From NCBI GenBank assembly GCA_920105625.2, contig OV050030.1:410207034-410271033 (forward strand): a stretch of DNA of 64,000 nucleotides, read 5' to 3'. This document shows, piece by piece, positions 32,261-45,066 of this stretch. Source of the stretch: Clusia tigrina (Eukaryota > Arthropoda > Insecta > Diptera > Clusiidae). The position numbers were made by a program, and so were the translations under genes. The notes below the pieces were generated by a model. That model was not told the origin of the DNA, did no database searches, and was given only the letters and a program-made list of their open reading frames with translations. Numbering within the stretch: the first letter of the stretch is position 1; each line of letters begins with the position of its first letter.

Positions 32261-35200
32261 AACAATGTTAACGAGAAAACAATTCCTACCGCTATTCATA
32301 TAAGCTTCCGATGAAGACTGCCAACTTTTGCGTCAGTGCATTGTCTTAGTTGCAGATTTTTAAATACGAAAGTTGTTCACTTGTAATGGCAGCCAATCAT
32401 ACACTGAATGACGCAGCTGGCTGAAAACTTGACAGCCATAATTTGAAGAATAGTACTCAGGATAACCAACATTGATTCGGTAGTGGTGTAGCCATATATT
32501 GCCTAGGCCAAGTACTTTGCAGTCAACCCTCGTAAATGAAACTATTCCTATTCCAAAACTTGTACAGATATGCGAGGCTTACTTTAGGTTATCGCCACAA
32601 TATATGTATGGAACTTAGGCTAGGTCGCTCTACGCTGTCTAGCGGTAAGTATGTTAGTCAAGCAGTCATAGGATCATGGAGTGGTACAACAATCTGGCCA
32701 TGGTATTCTAATTATATGTTCTTTTGATTAGTAATGAAATTGAAAACCTGCCCACATCAATCATGAAATTTAAGCTATAAATAAATATATAGTTTGTATA
32801 GTATGATCATAAAGTATCCACATTCCAGTCCCATATATTAAAGAACACACAATATTTTATTTGACAGTTTTCTTTCAATATACATATATGTTCCCGAATT
32901 CTCAACGGTATGAAAACTAACATTCCTCAAAGTTTTTGTTATACCCAGAGGCTCATTTGTACTGAAACTTTTTTAGTGATAACTAACCACGTTTCCTACT
33001 CCATCTTCATATTTTTACTTAACTAAATTGTGCATTACCCATTCGAACTGGTAGAACTTGAGTTCATGCTTTCCCCACTTCATATGTGTCATGTGCTCTT
33101 CTGTGAACAATGTAGGAGTATGTATGCAGCCGTTACTTAAATATCTCCCCCACTTCAGGTGGACTTTTTACTGTGTACACAGGTGCAGGACATGATAAAA
33201 TGTCTTCATTATTAACTAACGTACTTGTACATCATTCCTGAACATTGCAACAAATGCCTCGCCGCTCTGACTGTAAGAATAATTACTAAGAACTTAAAAA
33301 GTTTTGCAACCAACTTTTGTGTGAACACACAACTTATGAGTACGTAATAGTGATGTGAATTATTACTACTTTTTGGTAGTAGTATTCGATACTTTGAGTG
33401 GTTATAATCGTTACGAATACATACGTTGTAGTGTAAGAATATCTGTGTAGTTTTACTTAAAGTCAACCTCTGCTAAATATATATAAAATGAAGCTCTGCA
33501 ATCACAGAACATTTAGAAACGGTCTTTTTTGAAATTAATTGTGCCGAACTCTTTCGATTCTTAGTCGGTTAACCGAAACGGATCTTAAGAATTGATTGAG
33601 AGGCCCAAGAAGATATTTTCCAAACTATGTTTTATGGGACTAGTTGCTTAAATATTATTGAAGGGATATAAGACCGAAAAGGGATATAATTGCTGAAAGG
33701 AATCATATTCTCTAAATATGTTTGAGTTGGGAAGTTCGGTTCAAATGCTGCATGTTATTTCAATCACATGATTATATATTACACCTTCATAGACGCCATC
33801 TAATTAGCATCGCCCATAAATTTTAATAAACTCTTTAAACACCATTCCTAACTTTGGTATATTCATTCCTTTCTTTTATGAGTAAACATGCCTTTTTCTT
33901 GTTGGATAGCTCAATGGCAAGTCTATAAATTAAGGAAATATCCGCCCATGTCTTCATGAAGACCTAATGTAGCGCAGTTGTATTTTGACTATATTACAAT
34001 TTATATAAATTTTATACAATTTTATATCTTCTAATGCAAGCTTAGCCATTTACAAAATCATATAACGAAGTCGCTTGGAATTAGTGGCAACTGCGAAGAC
34101 TGGCAGCATATACATTAACGTAAACATTTCGTTAGGAATGAGTACCGAAATAATGAAACGTTCGAATTCAATATCTCTAGCACACATCCACTCACACCCT
34201 ACACCCACCCAAATAAAGAAATGAATGTGCACACCACAGAGGAGCTACGAGTGTACCTGTACATTATCTCATCAGCACTGTGATTGATGGTCAGGTAATT
34301 TATTTTCACTTGGCTAATTTGCCAAGTGCTTTTATTGCACTACGAGGTGCTGTTGCTGCTCCTGCTACTACTACAACTGCTGTTGCTTCTACAGCTGCAT
34401 GGAATGGCTGAAGCACATTCAGCGCAGAGAATAGTGAACGACCAATTTAAAACGTATGCGGCAATGCTTTGAATTGCGTACTTTGCTCTACGTGCTAATG
34501 CTGAAATTTTAATGGCATGTGACGCTTTGAGTGCCAATGATGTAAAGGACGACACCCACGTACGTACACTGCAGCGTGGAAACTTAGCAGTTATTTCAAT
34601 AGCTGCAGCGACTGTTTCCTCTGCCACTTAATTATGTTTGCCATTAGTTGCAAGAGTGCAAGACGACGCAGAGTGGAGATTGAGACAGTTTGAGCTGTTT
34701 AAATATAATTAAAGACGGTCTCTTAACGACCGCACATACATAAACTTTAAACTTTAAAGCCGCTTAACGCTACCAACTCCAAATGTGTGCCTTTACGATT
34801 ATTAAAGTGCTCAAGAGTTTAAGTTTTTAACCGTTCTGTTTGTTTTTCTTGACGTTGGCATAAATGTGGCCTTGCTTCTGGGATATTTGCTTAAGTGTCG
34901 CAGTAATTACCGAATTCTGTAGCAATCATAATGCTGCAAGGGCGGTGACGCACAGTGTTGTCAGCCCTCCGAAGTAGTAAACAAATATAGTTGCTGAGTA
35001 GGTGTAAATTAATGGCATTGGGAATTGTGAATATTTATTTTGAAGCATTTTTTCTGGGAGAATCGGAAAAAAGAAAAGATTTTAATAAATTAAGCCCTCG
35101 CAACTAAAGCTTCAGATTTAATTGGCTTCTAAATATAGTTATACGCTAATTGGTGAAAGTAAACATTTTATGATTTAATTATATTTGTGGTGTCTAAATT

Positions 35201-35371
35201 ATTATTTTTTTTATTAGAATATAATATAATAATAGTAAATAACCTCCTACTCATTTTAACATTGTAGTCTACTGACAAGATTGAAAAGACCGTTTGCTTT
35301 CGATGTTACTTCACGACTGCCTCTTTATTCTTTCTCCTTTGTTCAAGGTTCGTGAATTATATAGATATAGT
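32261..35371. other. Intergenic, nothing recognised
   Basis: About 3.1 kb of AT-rich, apparently single-copy sequence. Open frames (for example 33212-33466 and 34340-34627, both minus) are short and compositionally biased; I found no gene or mobile element. Confidence 0.5.
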
Positions 35372-35392
35372 CAAGTCAACTCATTGTAAAGC

Positions 35393-35480
<88 letters not shown>

Positions 35481-35501
35481 GCTTTACAATGGGTTGACTT
35501 G
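35372..35501. repeat. Palindrome with a (TA)n centre
   Basis: Arms of 27 nt (left 35372-35398, CAAGTCAACTCATTGTAAAG and onward; right 35475-35501) are inverted copies with one mismatch, joined by about 76 bp of TA repeat. The whole could extrude as a cruciform. It may be a minimal MITE. Confidence 0.85.
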
Positions 35502-36179
35502 CTACAACATGAACCTGTATGATCCGTGCTGAATGCACTGATGTGCCCGTCTGAGCGAGGCGATGCAAATGGCTTCAATATTTGGACAAGAGAAACCTTG
35601 TAGTAAGAAGGGAGCTGCGATGGTTTCCATAATAAAATTTTGAAAAAACTTTCTTTTATTTATATTATTTGTTTTTTAAATTATTTTTTGATTTTTTTTT
35701 TTGTTTTTTGTAGGGGATTACTTATTTATTTTTATTTATTTTATATTTTTTTATATATTTATATTTTTCTGAGGTGACAGTTAAGCGCTCAGTGACTTAA
35801 TTGGCCACTGTGCTTGATGGCTTAACTACTCTACTTTGATTAATTGAAATAGTCCCAATTTCTTAGCGAAGTGACCAGATATTGCCTGGGAAGTAATGGC
35901 ACTTGCTTCCACTAATTCACAGTACAGTACCCGTAACATATATAGAAAATTGCGGACTGTTATTAAGGAAGTGCAAAATTGTATCATTATCTTCCAGACA
36001 TGAGAAACAGATGCTTTATACTTCATGCTCTAAAAAAGAAAGTGCGCAATGATTTGGCAGAATCAGTACTAGCGACTTAGGGAAAAATGTTTCGAAAGAA
36101 ATATTTCGAGGCCGATCAGGTGAGAGTCGAACCGGCGAGACTACTGCCACTAGCCTCTGGAGGATGACTATCGTTTATT
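35502..36179. other. Intergenic, T-rich
   Basis: Contains a long T/A-rich block at 35640-35770. Nothing coding recognised. Confidence 0.45.
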
Positions 36180-37385
36180 TATTGTTCTACCAGTCCAAAG
36201 CAGCAGCTGGCAGCATTTTCAAAATTGCTCAATTCTGCACTTACGTTTTACATTAAACACAACTTCAATGCCCTTGTGACCAGGTACTAAATAGAAGATA
36301 TGTCTTCTATTTGCGACTACCGTTTCTATGGCTTCACTGCTCTGTAGGATATTTTTGTTATACTATATGAGTTAATCGCCTTTATCGCTGTCATTTCCTG
36401 TCTTGGTGTAGGCTAGCTCTGCGTCTTTCCTCACAGCGAAGACTTCCGCTTAAAAGATACTGCTCTGGTCAGGCACCTGTATAGGCCGCCTAATTCCCAA
36501 CTTTGAGCAGTAGATGCCCTCTCGCACACCATCCATTATGTTGGAGCTGTCTGTGTAAAAGTTAAAGATCCTTCGGCTGGGCCTCATGACATTACGCCAC
36601 CCCTCCTCTTCTATTGTAGTTCGATACCTTATTTCTCAATTATTATATTATTATATATTATTATATTATTCCTTACACCATAGTTAATTATGAGTGCAAG
36701 GTATTGGGGGAATGAGCACTAGCTACAGAGGCTTTCGACTCGAAGAGGAAAAGATTTTTAAAGAAAGAAGCATTTTGGGGACCAAGCCTGTGGCAGGATT
36801 TGAACCTACGATCCTCGGGGTATGAGTTTGGCATGCTTACTACTAGACCACAGAGGGCGGCTATATTCAGTGTTGCACAAACCCCTTGTGCCTAATGAGC
36901 TATGCCCGAAGGTTCTGTAAGTGAATTCTTCCGTAGCTGTCAGTCTCCACGCGGGTTTCGCTGCAGGATTCTCCGCCACAAGGTCGATAGGCGGCATGTT
37001 TAGTACCTTTTCGGGAGCAGCCGTTGGAGTGGTTCTCAATGCGCCTGTTATACAAAGTGGAGCGAGGCGCTGGATTGTTCCCATTGGCATTATATATGCA
37101 GCCTTCCTTGTTGCAGTTCACCACACTAAAAAATACCATACAGTAAGATTGGTCTAACTATTGCGGTGTAGCACCAGTGCATCAGCGAGGGAGAAAGACC
37201 CCAAGTAACGCCTAGCATTCTTTTGCATGCATATTGCGCGTTACTGGCCTTCTTCGCCCTTTCCTCAACATTATGCCTCCACATAAGCTTATCGTCCAAA
37301 ATTACTCCAAGGTACTTTGTGTGGTCTTTGAGAGTAAGTTCACTGTCACCCAGCTTCGGAAAGTTCAACCTTATACATGTTTAGG
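36180..37385 (-). pseudogene. Non-LTR retrotransposon fragment (RT end and RNase H), split by a SINE
   Basis: On minus, from 37368 downwards: KYLGVILDDKLMWRHNVEER and GVTWGLSPSLMHWCYTAIVR are the thumb-side end of a non-LTR reverse transcriptase. Then CITGALRTTPTAAPEKVLNM and, beyond the SINE at 36639-36862, INFYTDSSNIMDG with AEVFAV mark an RNase H domain. The frames are broken by shifts and stops. The plus-strand fragment at 37.4-39.4 kb belongs to the same group and overlaps it in domain content, so these are two insertions. Confidence 0.75.
36639..36862 (-). mobile_element. tRNA-derived SINE, copy 2 (family A)
   Basis: Best preserved copy. On minus, AGCCGCCCTCTGTGG, A box TGGTCTAGTAG, B box GGTTCAAATCC, a body of about 120 bp, and an ATT/AT-rich tail at 36639-36671. 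It interrupts the minus-strand non-LTR fragment, so it is younger than that fragment. Confidence 0.88.
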
Positions 37386-37399
37386 CGTAGGACGGCGTT

Positions 37400-39445
37400 A
37401 CACTTACTTATTGGTATAGTGGAAAAAGCCATCCAGCAGAAAGATTTCGCACTAGCGGCATTCATTGACAAAGAAGGCGCTTTCAACAACATAAATGCGA
37501 ACGCCATTACGGGAGCGTTAGAAGCTCTGGGCGTCGATCCTAATATGGTAGCGATGGTAGAGATGATACTCGTCAGAAGTAGAGTAGAAAGGTAACTGCC
37601 AGCTTAGATTCCCACACCTTAAGCAGACAGGTCTGCAGAGGCACTCCTCAGGGAGGAGGTCTCTCCCCCCTGCTCTGGAATTTGGCGGTAAATTCATTAC
37701 TGCTAGCCCTAGAGAGGGAGGGTTGCCGTCGTCGCCTATGCTGATGACTTGGCAATTGTGATCAGAGGGAAATATCCAAACACTCTTATGGATATTTTGC
37801 GCTCTAGCACGGCCACGCGTACTGGTTGGACGGGAAGAAGGGGATTAGGGTTAAACCCTGATAAAATGGAATTAATCCTCTTTTCTAAGAAAAATAGATC
37901 TCCTGAGGTCTCCCCGCTAACATACAAAGGTGTGGAAATTCCGATGAAGGAGACAGTTAGATATTTGGGACTAGTACTAGATAGAAAACTTACCTGGAAA
38001 CCCAATATTGAAGAAAGAGTCAGGAAGGCCAATATTGCTTTGTACACATGTAAAAAAGCGGTCGGAATCAGGTGGGGGCTATCTCCACGAATTATGCACT
38101 GACTATACATTTCGGTGGTCAGACCCATATTGCTATATGGAATACTGGTATGGAGGCCACCCACTCAGAAACAAATATATTTGAAGCTTCTGAGCATGGT
38201 CCAAAGAACGGCTTTTTTATGCATCTCTGGTGCCTTAAGGACCACGCCTACTAAAGCTTTAGAAGTAATACTCAACCTACCTACATTAGAGCTGGTAGGG
38301 ACCCAAGTGGCCGGCACATCAGCACTAAGGCTGAAATGTGCGGCGTTATGGCATGATCGGCAGATTCGTCACTCGACTATTGCGCATACCTGGAATAGTT
38401 CTACCCAACACATTGACCACTCCATACCTAATCTCAACTTCGATAGGCACTTCCAGACATATATTCCGTCTAGAAGAGAGTGGCAAACACCAATGCCATG
38501 GAGAAGGGGGGAACTTAATTTCTACACTGACGGATCCAAACTTGACGATAGAGTCGGTTTTGGAGTTTTCTCAAAAGAATTGGGACTGGAACTTTCTTTC
38601 CGTCTCCCCGACCACTGCAGTGTTTATCAAGCAGCGGTTCTAGCCATAAAAGAGGTAGCGGTCTACTTAAATAGACATGCCGTAATAAAAAATATTATAA
38701 ATATCTACTCGGATAGCCAGGCGGCCATCTTGTCAATGAATTCGGTGGCACTGCTTTTGCTCAGGACTGCCGAGCAGCCCTAAATGATATCAGTACCGCT
38801 TTCAAGGTACGCCTTCTATGGGTTCCGGGGCATAGAGATATTGCGGGAAACTGTCGGGCTGATGACTTAGCCAGACGGGGCACTAACCTTCCTTTAGGCA
38901 CGGACAGATGTGAGATTGGAATACCAATTGCCACCTGTAAACAGATGCTGAAGGATAGGGTCGTGAGTGAGACCAATGGGTCTTGGGCACAAGAGGGCAC
39001 TTGCTTAACGACTATGCTAATGTGGCCGGAACTTAATAGTAGGAAAACTAGAGACTTGCTTGCCCTGCCGAGAGAGAATATCTCTAAGGTCGTGGCATGT
39101 ATAACTGGTCACTGGCATTTCGGCAGACGTGCTCTCAGGCTGGGAGTATTCCCTCATGAATACTGCAGAAGCTGTGGGGATGAGGAGGAGGAGGAGACTG
39201 TGGAACATCTCTTCTGTAGTTGCCCCGCTCTGGCTAGAAGCAGAGCGGGCTCTTTAGGCAAATACGCTTTTAGCTCTCTTACAGAGGTGTCTAGTGCGAA
39301 GATCAAACAAATCATGCGCTTTATTAGGGCTTCAAAATGGTTCGACGAGTGAATCGGAGGTGCGTTGTGGTGCGGTGGTATCACAATGGACCCTTGGTGG
39401 TCTAGTGAGCTGGTCCTTGGACTGGCTGCCACATTAACCTAACCT
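37400..39445 (+). pseudogene. 5'-truncated non-LTR retrotransposon (RT, RNase H, C-terminal zinc motif)
   Basis: The order is: RT block ALAAFIDKEGAFNNIN (from about 37450), RGTPQGGGLSPLLWN, YADD (about 37735-37746), KYLGL-like RYLGLVLDRKLTWK, then GALRTTPTKALEVIL, RNase H with FYTDGSKLDD and YSDSQAA, and the terminal CRSCGDEEEEETVEHLFCSC with CPAL. RNase H has Ala in the position of the catalytic Glu (YQAAVLA for the usual QAEV). Frames change near 37,730, 38,110 and 38,790. The 3' end runs into TTAACCTAACCTAATC. The domain order fits the R1/LOA/I group; it is 5'-truncated and dead. Confidence 0.85.
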
Positions 39446-42311
39446 AATCTAGGCGTAGGAAAAATTGTCCCTACATTATTTTCCCACAATGGATACGCTC
39501 TTCTTAGGCTCCGATTTCCACAGATCCGATAACCCCTTTACCAGTTTGCGTGTTGGTTTAAATACTGTCGTCTGTTAAATATTAAGAAAAAATAGTTTTG
39601 AGTGTGTGTGCGAAATTCACATTTCAGTTTTAATACTCGAAAATGTTTGCGGCCTTCCATGAAATTGTATTTAAAATACCATTAAATTTATAGGCACTCA
39701 AATGGTTTTAATTTGGATTTGAATGCATTTTTTAATTAATTTTTGCTGCCGCCGCTAGAATTCCGAGCGTTCTAATCTTTTGCAAAAATATGCTTAGAAA
39801 GAAGGCAAAAATGTGTGAAGAAAAAAAGAAGTGAGATTTTATTGCAACTTTAATTGCGAAGGCAAACTTAAATCCGCAATGAAATGCGCACATTTTCCAC
39901 TTTTGTGTCTCTTGAGATTTACCGCTGGCATTTCCGCCGCCAACAAACTTCAAAACAAAAGAGTAACCGCAGCCCAGCCTGGCCCAGCACGGCCCAAGCC
40001 AGCTCAGCTCAGCTCAACGCAGCTCAGCGCAGTAACCGCGACGCTGCAGCCAAGTGCAGTGTTCGGTGTTCAGCGAGGAGTGTGGCACAGCACAGCAAAG
40101 CAAAGCAAAGTATTACAGCGCAAAGCAGCATGGAGCAGACAGTATTCATATGCAGCCAGGCGCACTTCCTTTGTAATGGGAAGTGACGCACACACACACA
40201 CACACATGCACACACAAGCGCGGACCAAATCTCCAGCTCCTCACACATACTCGTACATATGCAAAGGCACGTTTTGACGGAAAAAGTTGAACTCATGCAA
40301 ACGCATGCCAGCCAAAGGCAAAGCCAAAAACCTGCAAAAGGTCGCTGGACACAAAAGACTGCACAAAAATCACAAACTCACACTCGCGCTTACACACACA
40401 CACACACACACACACCCATTTAGACTCACACTCACCAAACAGGACTGTAATTCAAGCTCATTTTTATGCATGAAAATGGCAACGCCACAAAAAAACAAGG
40501 AAAAAACAGAAAAAGTGACGGGAAAAATTTTTTAAAAATAAGAACGGAAAACGGAGGCCCCCAAGCGAAATTCTAATTTTCTACTGCAGTGATTTCGTAT
40601 TCATGTCCAAAGAAGTACGCAAAGCGCAATCGAGCGAAGAAACATAAGCGCGCTCGTAAAAACTGATTTATGCGAATCAATAAGGCAAGCTGCATGATAC
40701 TTATGCAGAATTTGCCGCTTTTAGGGGCAACAATGAAGAACGTGGTTGCATTTTGGTGAATGCATTTTTTATGCGCAATGATTTGCATTTGAACATTCAT
40801 TTATGAGCCCGTGGCCGGCGGTAGTGTTGGTGTCGGTGGTGGTGTCGGTGTTGGAGTCCCAGTCTATGTGTATGCCTGCGCCTCTGTTCCGCTCGAATTT
40901 TGGTTAAAATTTTTGAAATATATGAGACTAACCAGCGTTGGCCGTGAGAAAAGGCAGCTACGACCATTATGTCCATGCATGTGTGTGTGTTTGCGAGTGA
41001 GTATGTGTTTGTGTGTCTCTGTGTGTAGCTAAAAATGACTAAGTGGATTTGAAAAGGATGACTCTGGGTTACTTGTGCATACGAGAACTCTTTGGCTACT
41101 GTTTCCATGGCTGCAAATCAAAAAATTGCGAGTATTATGAATAAATTGGCATTAAGATTAAAAAAGTACGTTTACACCTCGCCTAGAAATGCACAGACCC
41201 ATCCATATATTCAAACTCAACACACAGATTCACACAGAGATGGATTTGGTATAGATTCCAATATCCGAATAAGACAGTATTAAGAACTTAGGTTTTCGGC
41301 AGAATCAATTTTTTCATAATCTTTCTACTCGTCTAATGGACTTTTCATGTATGATTGTAAAGAAATTGCCTAATTCGATTTAGGCCTTTAATTGCCTCTT
41401 AAACACTTCTGTGGTATCAGCAGATGTCTTTTCAAAAACAGTGTATTTAAGAACATGTTATTAAAAAATCTAGAAGACTTGAAACTCAGTGAGTACATCT
41501 TAAAATAAGGGCTTTGTTCTAAAATTCTACCTCCAGAGTTAGCAATATTGCAATTTTTGAAGTAGCTTCACAGGTACAATCAGATGTCTATGAATTTATT
41601 GTCGCCTCCATCAACTTGTCTTTCATAAAAGAACTATATCGCTAGTATCGTATATCGCATATCTAATTAATGAGAACTGTAGTAGACTGTTCAATACCAT
41701 ACTCATACGAGGTTCAAAGTTTTGCTTTAGACATCTAGGATGTCCCTAAGCGATGTTTTTCAGTCACAATTAATTAGATGTATTCCTTCAGACTAAAATT
41801 CTATACACAAGTATTTATTGAGTGAGAGAATAGTGCTCGGTTTCTTATATCAATAACTAAATTTTAAGGCAGATTTTCAGAATTACGATTAGGGATCTAG
41901 ATTAGGTTGGAATGGTTTTGTATTTGTTTCTCCATAGTCTAATCACAGCATCTGAATAACTTGACCACCGCAAACAGAACTCACTAACAACATTATGTTG
42001 GTCGTTGCTTTCTTTGTATGAGGGAATATTAATCCACGAGCACATCCACTATGAATAATTCCAACGATTTATGTATCCTTATGTGACATATCCTTTTTTG
42101 CAGATTCCATATACATAATTTTATAATAATCAGAGATACATGGTATTGCTCAATGGTGAAATTAATTTACTTGTTCAAAAAGATTTATAAATAAGGAGTG
42201 GTATTTGTAGTTTGTACCTGTATTTGCTCTCTTTGAAACCCAAAGAATACGAGGTCAAGCGTTGTACAAAAAGAATACGCTGATATTAATTTAGTTCAGA
42301 TTGTTAAATGA
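39446..42311. other. Intergenic with (CA)n tracts
   Basis: No gene recognised. There is low-complexity AGCTC/GCCCA-rich DNA at 39960-40140, CA runs at about 40189-40206 and 40392-40415, and GT-rich DNA at 40820-41030. All open frames here look compositional. Confidence 0.5.
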
Positions 42312-42800
42312 ATCAGATTGTTACGAAATTGCCCTCCTGGCAATTTATACTAACTCTCAATACTCGAATTCGTACCAAGGGATTGTGTAGTAATAAAACA
42401 ATAGCTTGGTTAAATTGAAATAATTCACTTTATTTAATTATTGTAATTGACACTCCTCATCTTAGGTTAAAAGTTCATTTTATTACAATTTTGCACTTTT
42501 TTTACTTATTCATTTTAATCACTTTATACTGTCTCTATACTATCACGATGTTCACACTGCTACGATCACTGTTGAACTGTCCCGACTTCAATAGTGTGGT
42601 GGCTTATATACCTCTTCTGTGGTGAACCAGAACACACCAGAATATTCACTACACTTCGAATGAAGCTTCGCACTAAAGCATGCCTCCACACATGTGCTAG
42701 AGCATGCCTCCACGCATGTGCCAGAGTATGCCGCCTCGCATGTGCCAGAGCCTAACGCCACGCATGTGCCAGAGCCTGACGCCACGCATGTGTATTTGTG
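42312..42800 (-). repeat. Candidate solo LTR
   Basis: Read on minus: TATA box AGGTATATAAGCC (about 42610), an R region with GTGAACATCGTGA, the poly(A) signal AAATAAAG (about 42430), and a clean end GGCAATTTCGTAACA at 42312, typical of gypsy-type LTR termini. It shares promoter and R motifs with the block at 5760-6440. The 5' end (high coordinates) was not found, nor a target duplication. Confidence 0.5.
42682..42796. repeat. 24-bp minisatellite
   Basis: Between four and five units of CATGTGCCAGAG-(C/T)-(A/C)TGCCGCC-like sequence, each 24 bp, lie upstream of the TATA box of the LTR candidate. As 24 is a multiple of 3, all frames through it look open; this is not evidence of coding. Confidence 0.85.
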
Positions 42801-44914
42801 GTGTTCAAGACGAACAGAGTACACCCCAAGAGTATGCAACCATTTATGTATCAATATATTTCAGCCACTATTCCCAAAGTAATACTTCTAGCATAGCTCA
42901 TATTCAACGAGTAAAGTATTCTGAAAAATATTGAGAGATTTAGCTTTTATGAAGTAGATGTATCTCCGACTATGGTCTATCACAAGTTAATGGCAAAGTT
43001 AATAAGCAGTTATCCACAGAAAAGGTGATCGTATGAGTTCAGTTTCTCTGAGAATGAACAGGAATCTATTGACTGGAAATTAGTTGCTTTTGGAAATATT
43101 TACTTTATATATATTTTATATTTTACCTTACACTTGCTTCAGACGTGCATCTAGTCACCTAACTTCCTAATTAATATAAGGCAGATATATATACATTTTT
43201 CCTATAAGAAATTAATAAATCTAAAATTGCATTATATTTCCGTAAATGATTTTTCTAATTTACAATATTTAGCAAACTTACCACAAAAGCGAAATAGACT
43301 GAAAGGACTTTATGCTTTACTGCCTTTCAAGTGCAATTAAGACCGATTTAAGCACACCACATTAAACAGTCTTTAAAATATTATATTGCTATAATTCAGT
43401 GCGAACAATACAACCACCACATCAGTGTAGCGTGCAGTTCCTGCTGTGCTTAAAACACGAGCTGAGCGTTACTTCCGCTATCCTTAGAGGAGACTTGAAT
43501 ACGCTATCAGTAACGGGAAACGTGCTTTTCCCGAATTCGCTTATCGTCGTCATCGCAAAGTGAAATAATTCATTTTTATGTACGCTTCTGCAACGCCGTC
43601 GTATTCGGTTTTTTTTACAATTTTCTTTCTTTTGTTTTCGCTTTGGAATACATTTATAAATATATATTTTTTTATATCCTTTGTCTTAATGGAGCCGTTA
43701 AGCCGGACAGAGAGATTGCCTGTCCGGACATTTACGGAATCCGGAAGTGTTGGCAACCCGCAGCGAGCATTGTTTGCCGCCGTAATGTAAAATTCAAATC
43801 ATAGATTTACGCGCACGATATTCACAAATGCCGTGCCATTCGGAGTGCATACTAAAGTCGTAAAGATTACGGGACCATGAGCGCCATTTCGTATTTGGTT
43901 GGCGGCTTAATGCGTTTCTGGTGCGGTTGAGGTGATCATGCGGCTTACGGGTGGGTGGCGTATTCCATCAGCTACCGCCACTGGATTTTGTGCAGTAGTT
44001 GAGAGCTGGGTTTCTAAATACTCGTAGTCGTTGTCATAGAATGCTCAATGCTAGTGCACTGCGGTAATCTGGGATTCGTATTGATTGCACCATTGTTACA
44101 GTTAGTATGAATGCTTGCAATTTTGGCACATCATTTGCAACGAATTTTACTGCTTATTCAGTATGAGGTATCAGTGTGATCCTAGGTTGGACTTCTCTTA
44201 AGGTGTAGGTAGATAAATAAATGGAAAGGACATAGTGAAAACGCGCCATTAAATTATGATTTGTCTTCATGGCCTAATGACGAACGATTTACGCTTGTTG
44301 TTGGGTAATAATATCAAACAATGTGTTTAAGACATAAACATTAATCATTCGAACACAGTATTTGGCATGCACCATAATTTGGAAAGCTGTGTGATTGGCC
44401 TTTGGTTCGTGTCTTAAACTGTACGATTGGTCTACAAATCCATCGTGTTAAACCGTTTGACATTTTATCATTCGACACGCTGACTTAAGTGCAACCAACG
44501 GAAAGCACTTCAATTGACAGTAAGTGAAACATGGCAACAAACATTGAAACAAGGGAATTCGATTGATTTCATACATGTTGCCATATTTCACGTTTTCTTA
44601 TTCTTAAACATAGCTTGACAACTGGAACCTTCTTGTGCAACTGGAGAAGTATTGTAAATAATTTCCACCCTTTTCAAAAACAAAGATTCATTGAAAGAAA
44701 TTATTAAGTTTTGAAGGCAATATAATTTAATAAGCTGTATAATATAATTTACTAAGCTGTATAATGGTGATATCTTGCCATATACGAGTATATGGTTTTA
44801 CCATAATAAATATATAAAATATTGTGTATCATAGAACACAATGTTATGTTATCATAATATTATATTACCTTCGTATTGTTTTGTGTTATATTATATACAT
44901 AACATTTGAAATTA
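42801..44914. other. Intergenic, nothing recognised
   Basis: AT-rich. It has a 22-bp tandem duplication around 44725-44765 (ATAATTTA-TAAGCTGTAT units) and the 18-nt palindrome CCATATAC-GA-GTATATGG at 44778-44795. Confidence 0.5.
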
Positions 44915-45066
44915 AGTCTTCAAAGGTTCAGGAGCACTATCAATTAAGTATGTGAGCTCGAAGATAAAATATATAGAAAGGATATTTCCAGACCATGCTG
45001 CGGGTTGGATTCGAACCCGAGTCCTCAAGACTGTGGCATTGAGCCTAAACGATGTAGGCCGGCGGG
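44915..45066 (-). mobile_element. tRNA-like SINE or tRNA relic
   Basis: On minus, GGGTTCGAATCC (45007-45018) is a perfect B box. TTTAGGCTCAATG about 30 nt earlier is a weak A box. No cloverleaf with a good acceptor stem can be drawn, so it is not a functional tRNA. The sequence downstream on minus is AT-rich and resembles a SINE body, but no second copy is present; the lower boundary is approximate. Confidence 0.45.

Noticed and set aside
34340..34627. 95-codon minus frame with a Ser-rich end
   Set aside because: Reads through a GCT/GTT-rich stretch of simple sequence; no domain.
36118..36160. B-box-like sequence (minus CGGTTCGACTCTC) suggesting a tRNA or SINE
   Set aside because: No A box at proper spacing and no cloverleaf; too short to call.
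36180..39445. Twin-priming inversion of one LINE insertion
   Set aside because: Both fragments contain the same RT and RNase H segments, whereas twin priming gives non-overlapping parts.
42682..42796. CRISPR-like direct repeats
   Set aside because: Units are contiguous 24-bp repeats without spacers, in a eukaryotic genome.
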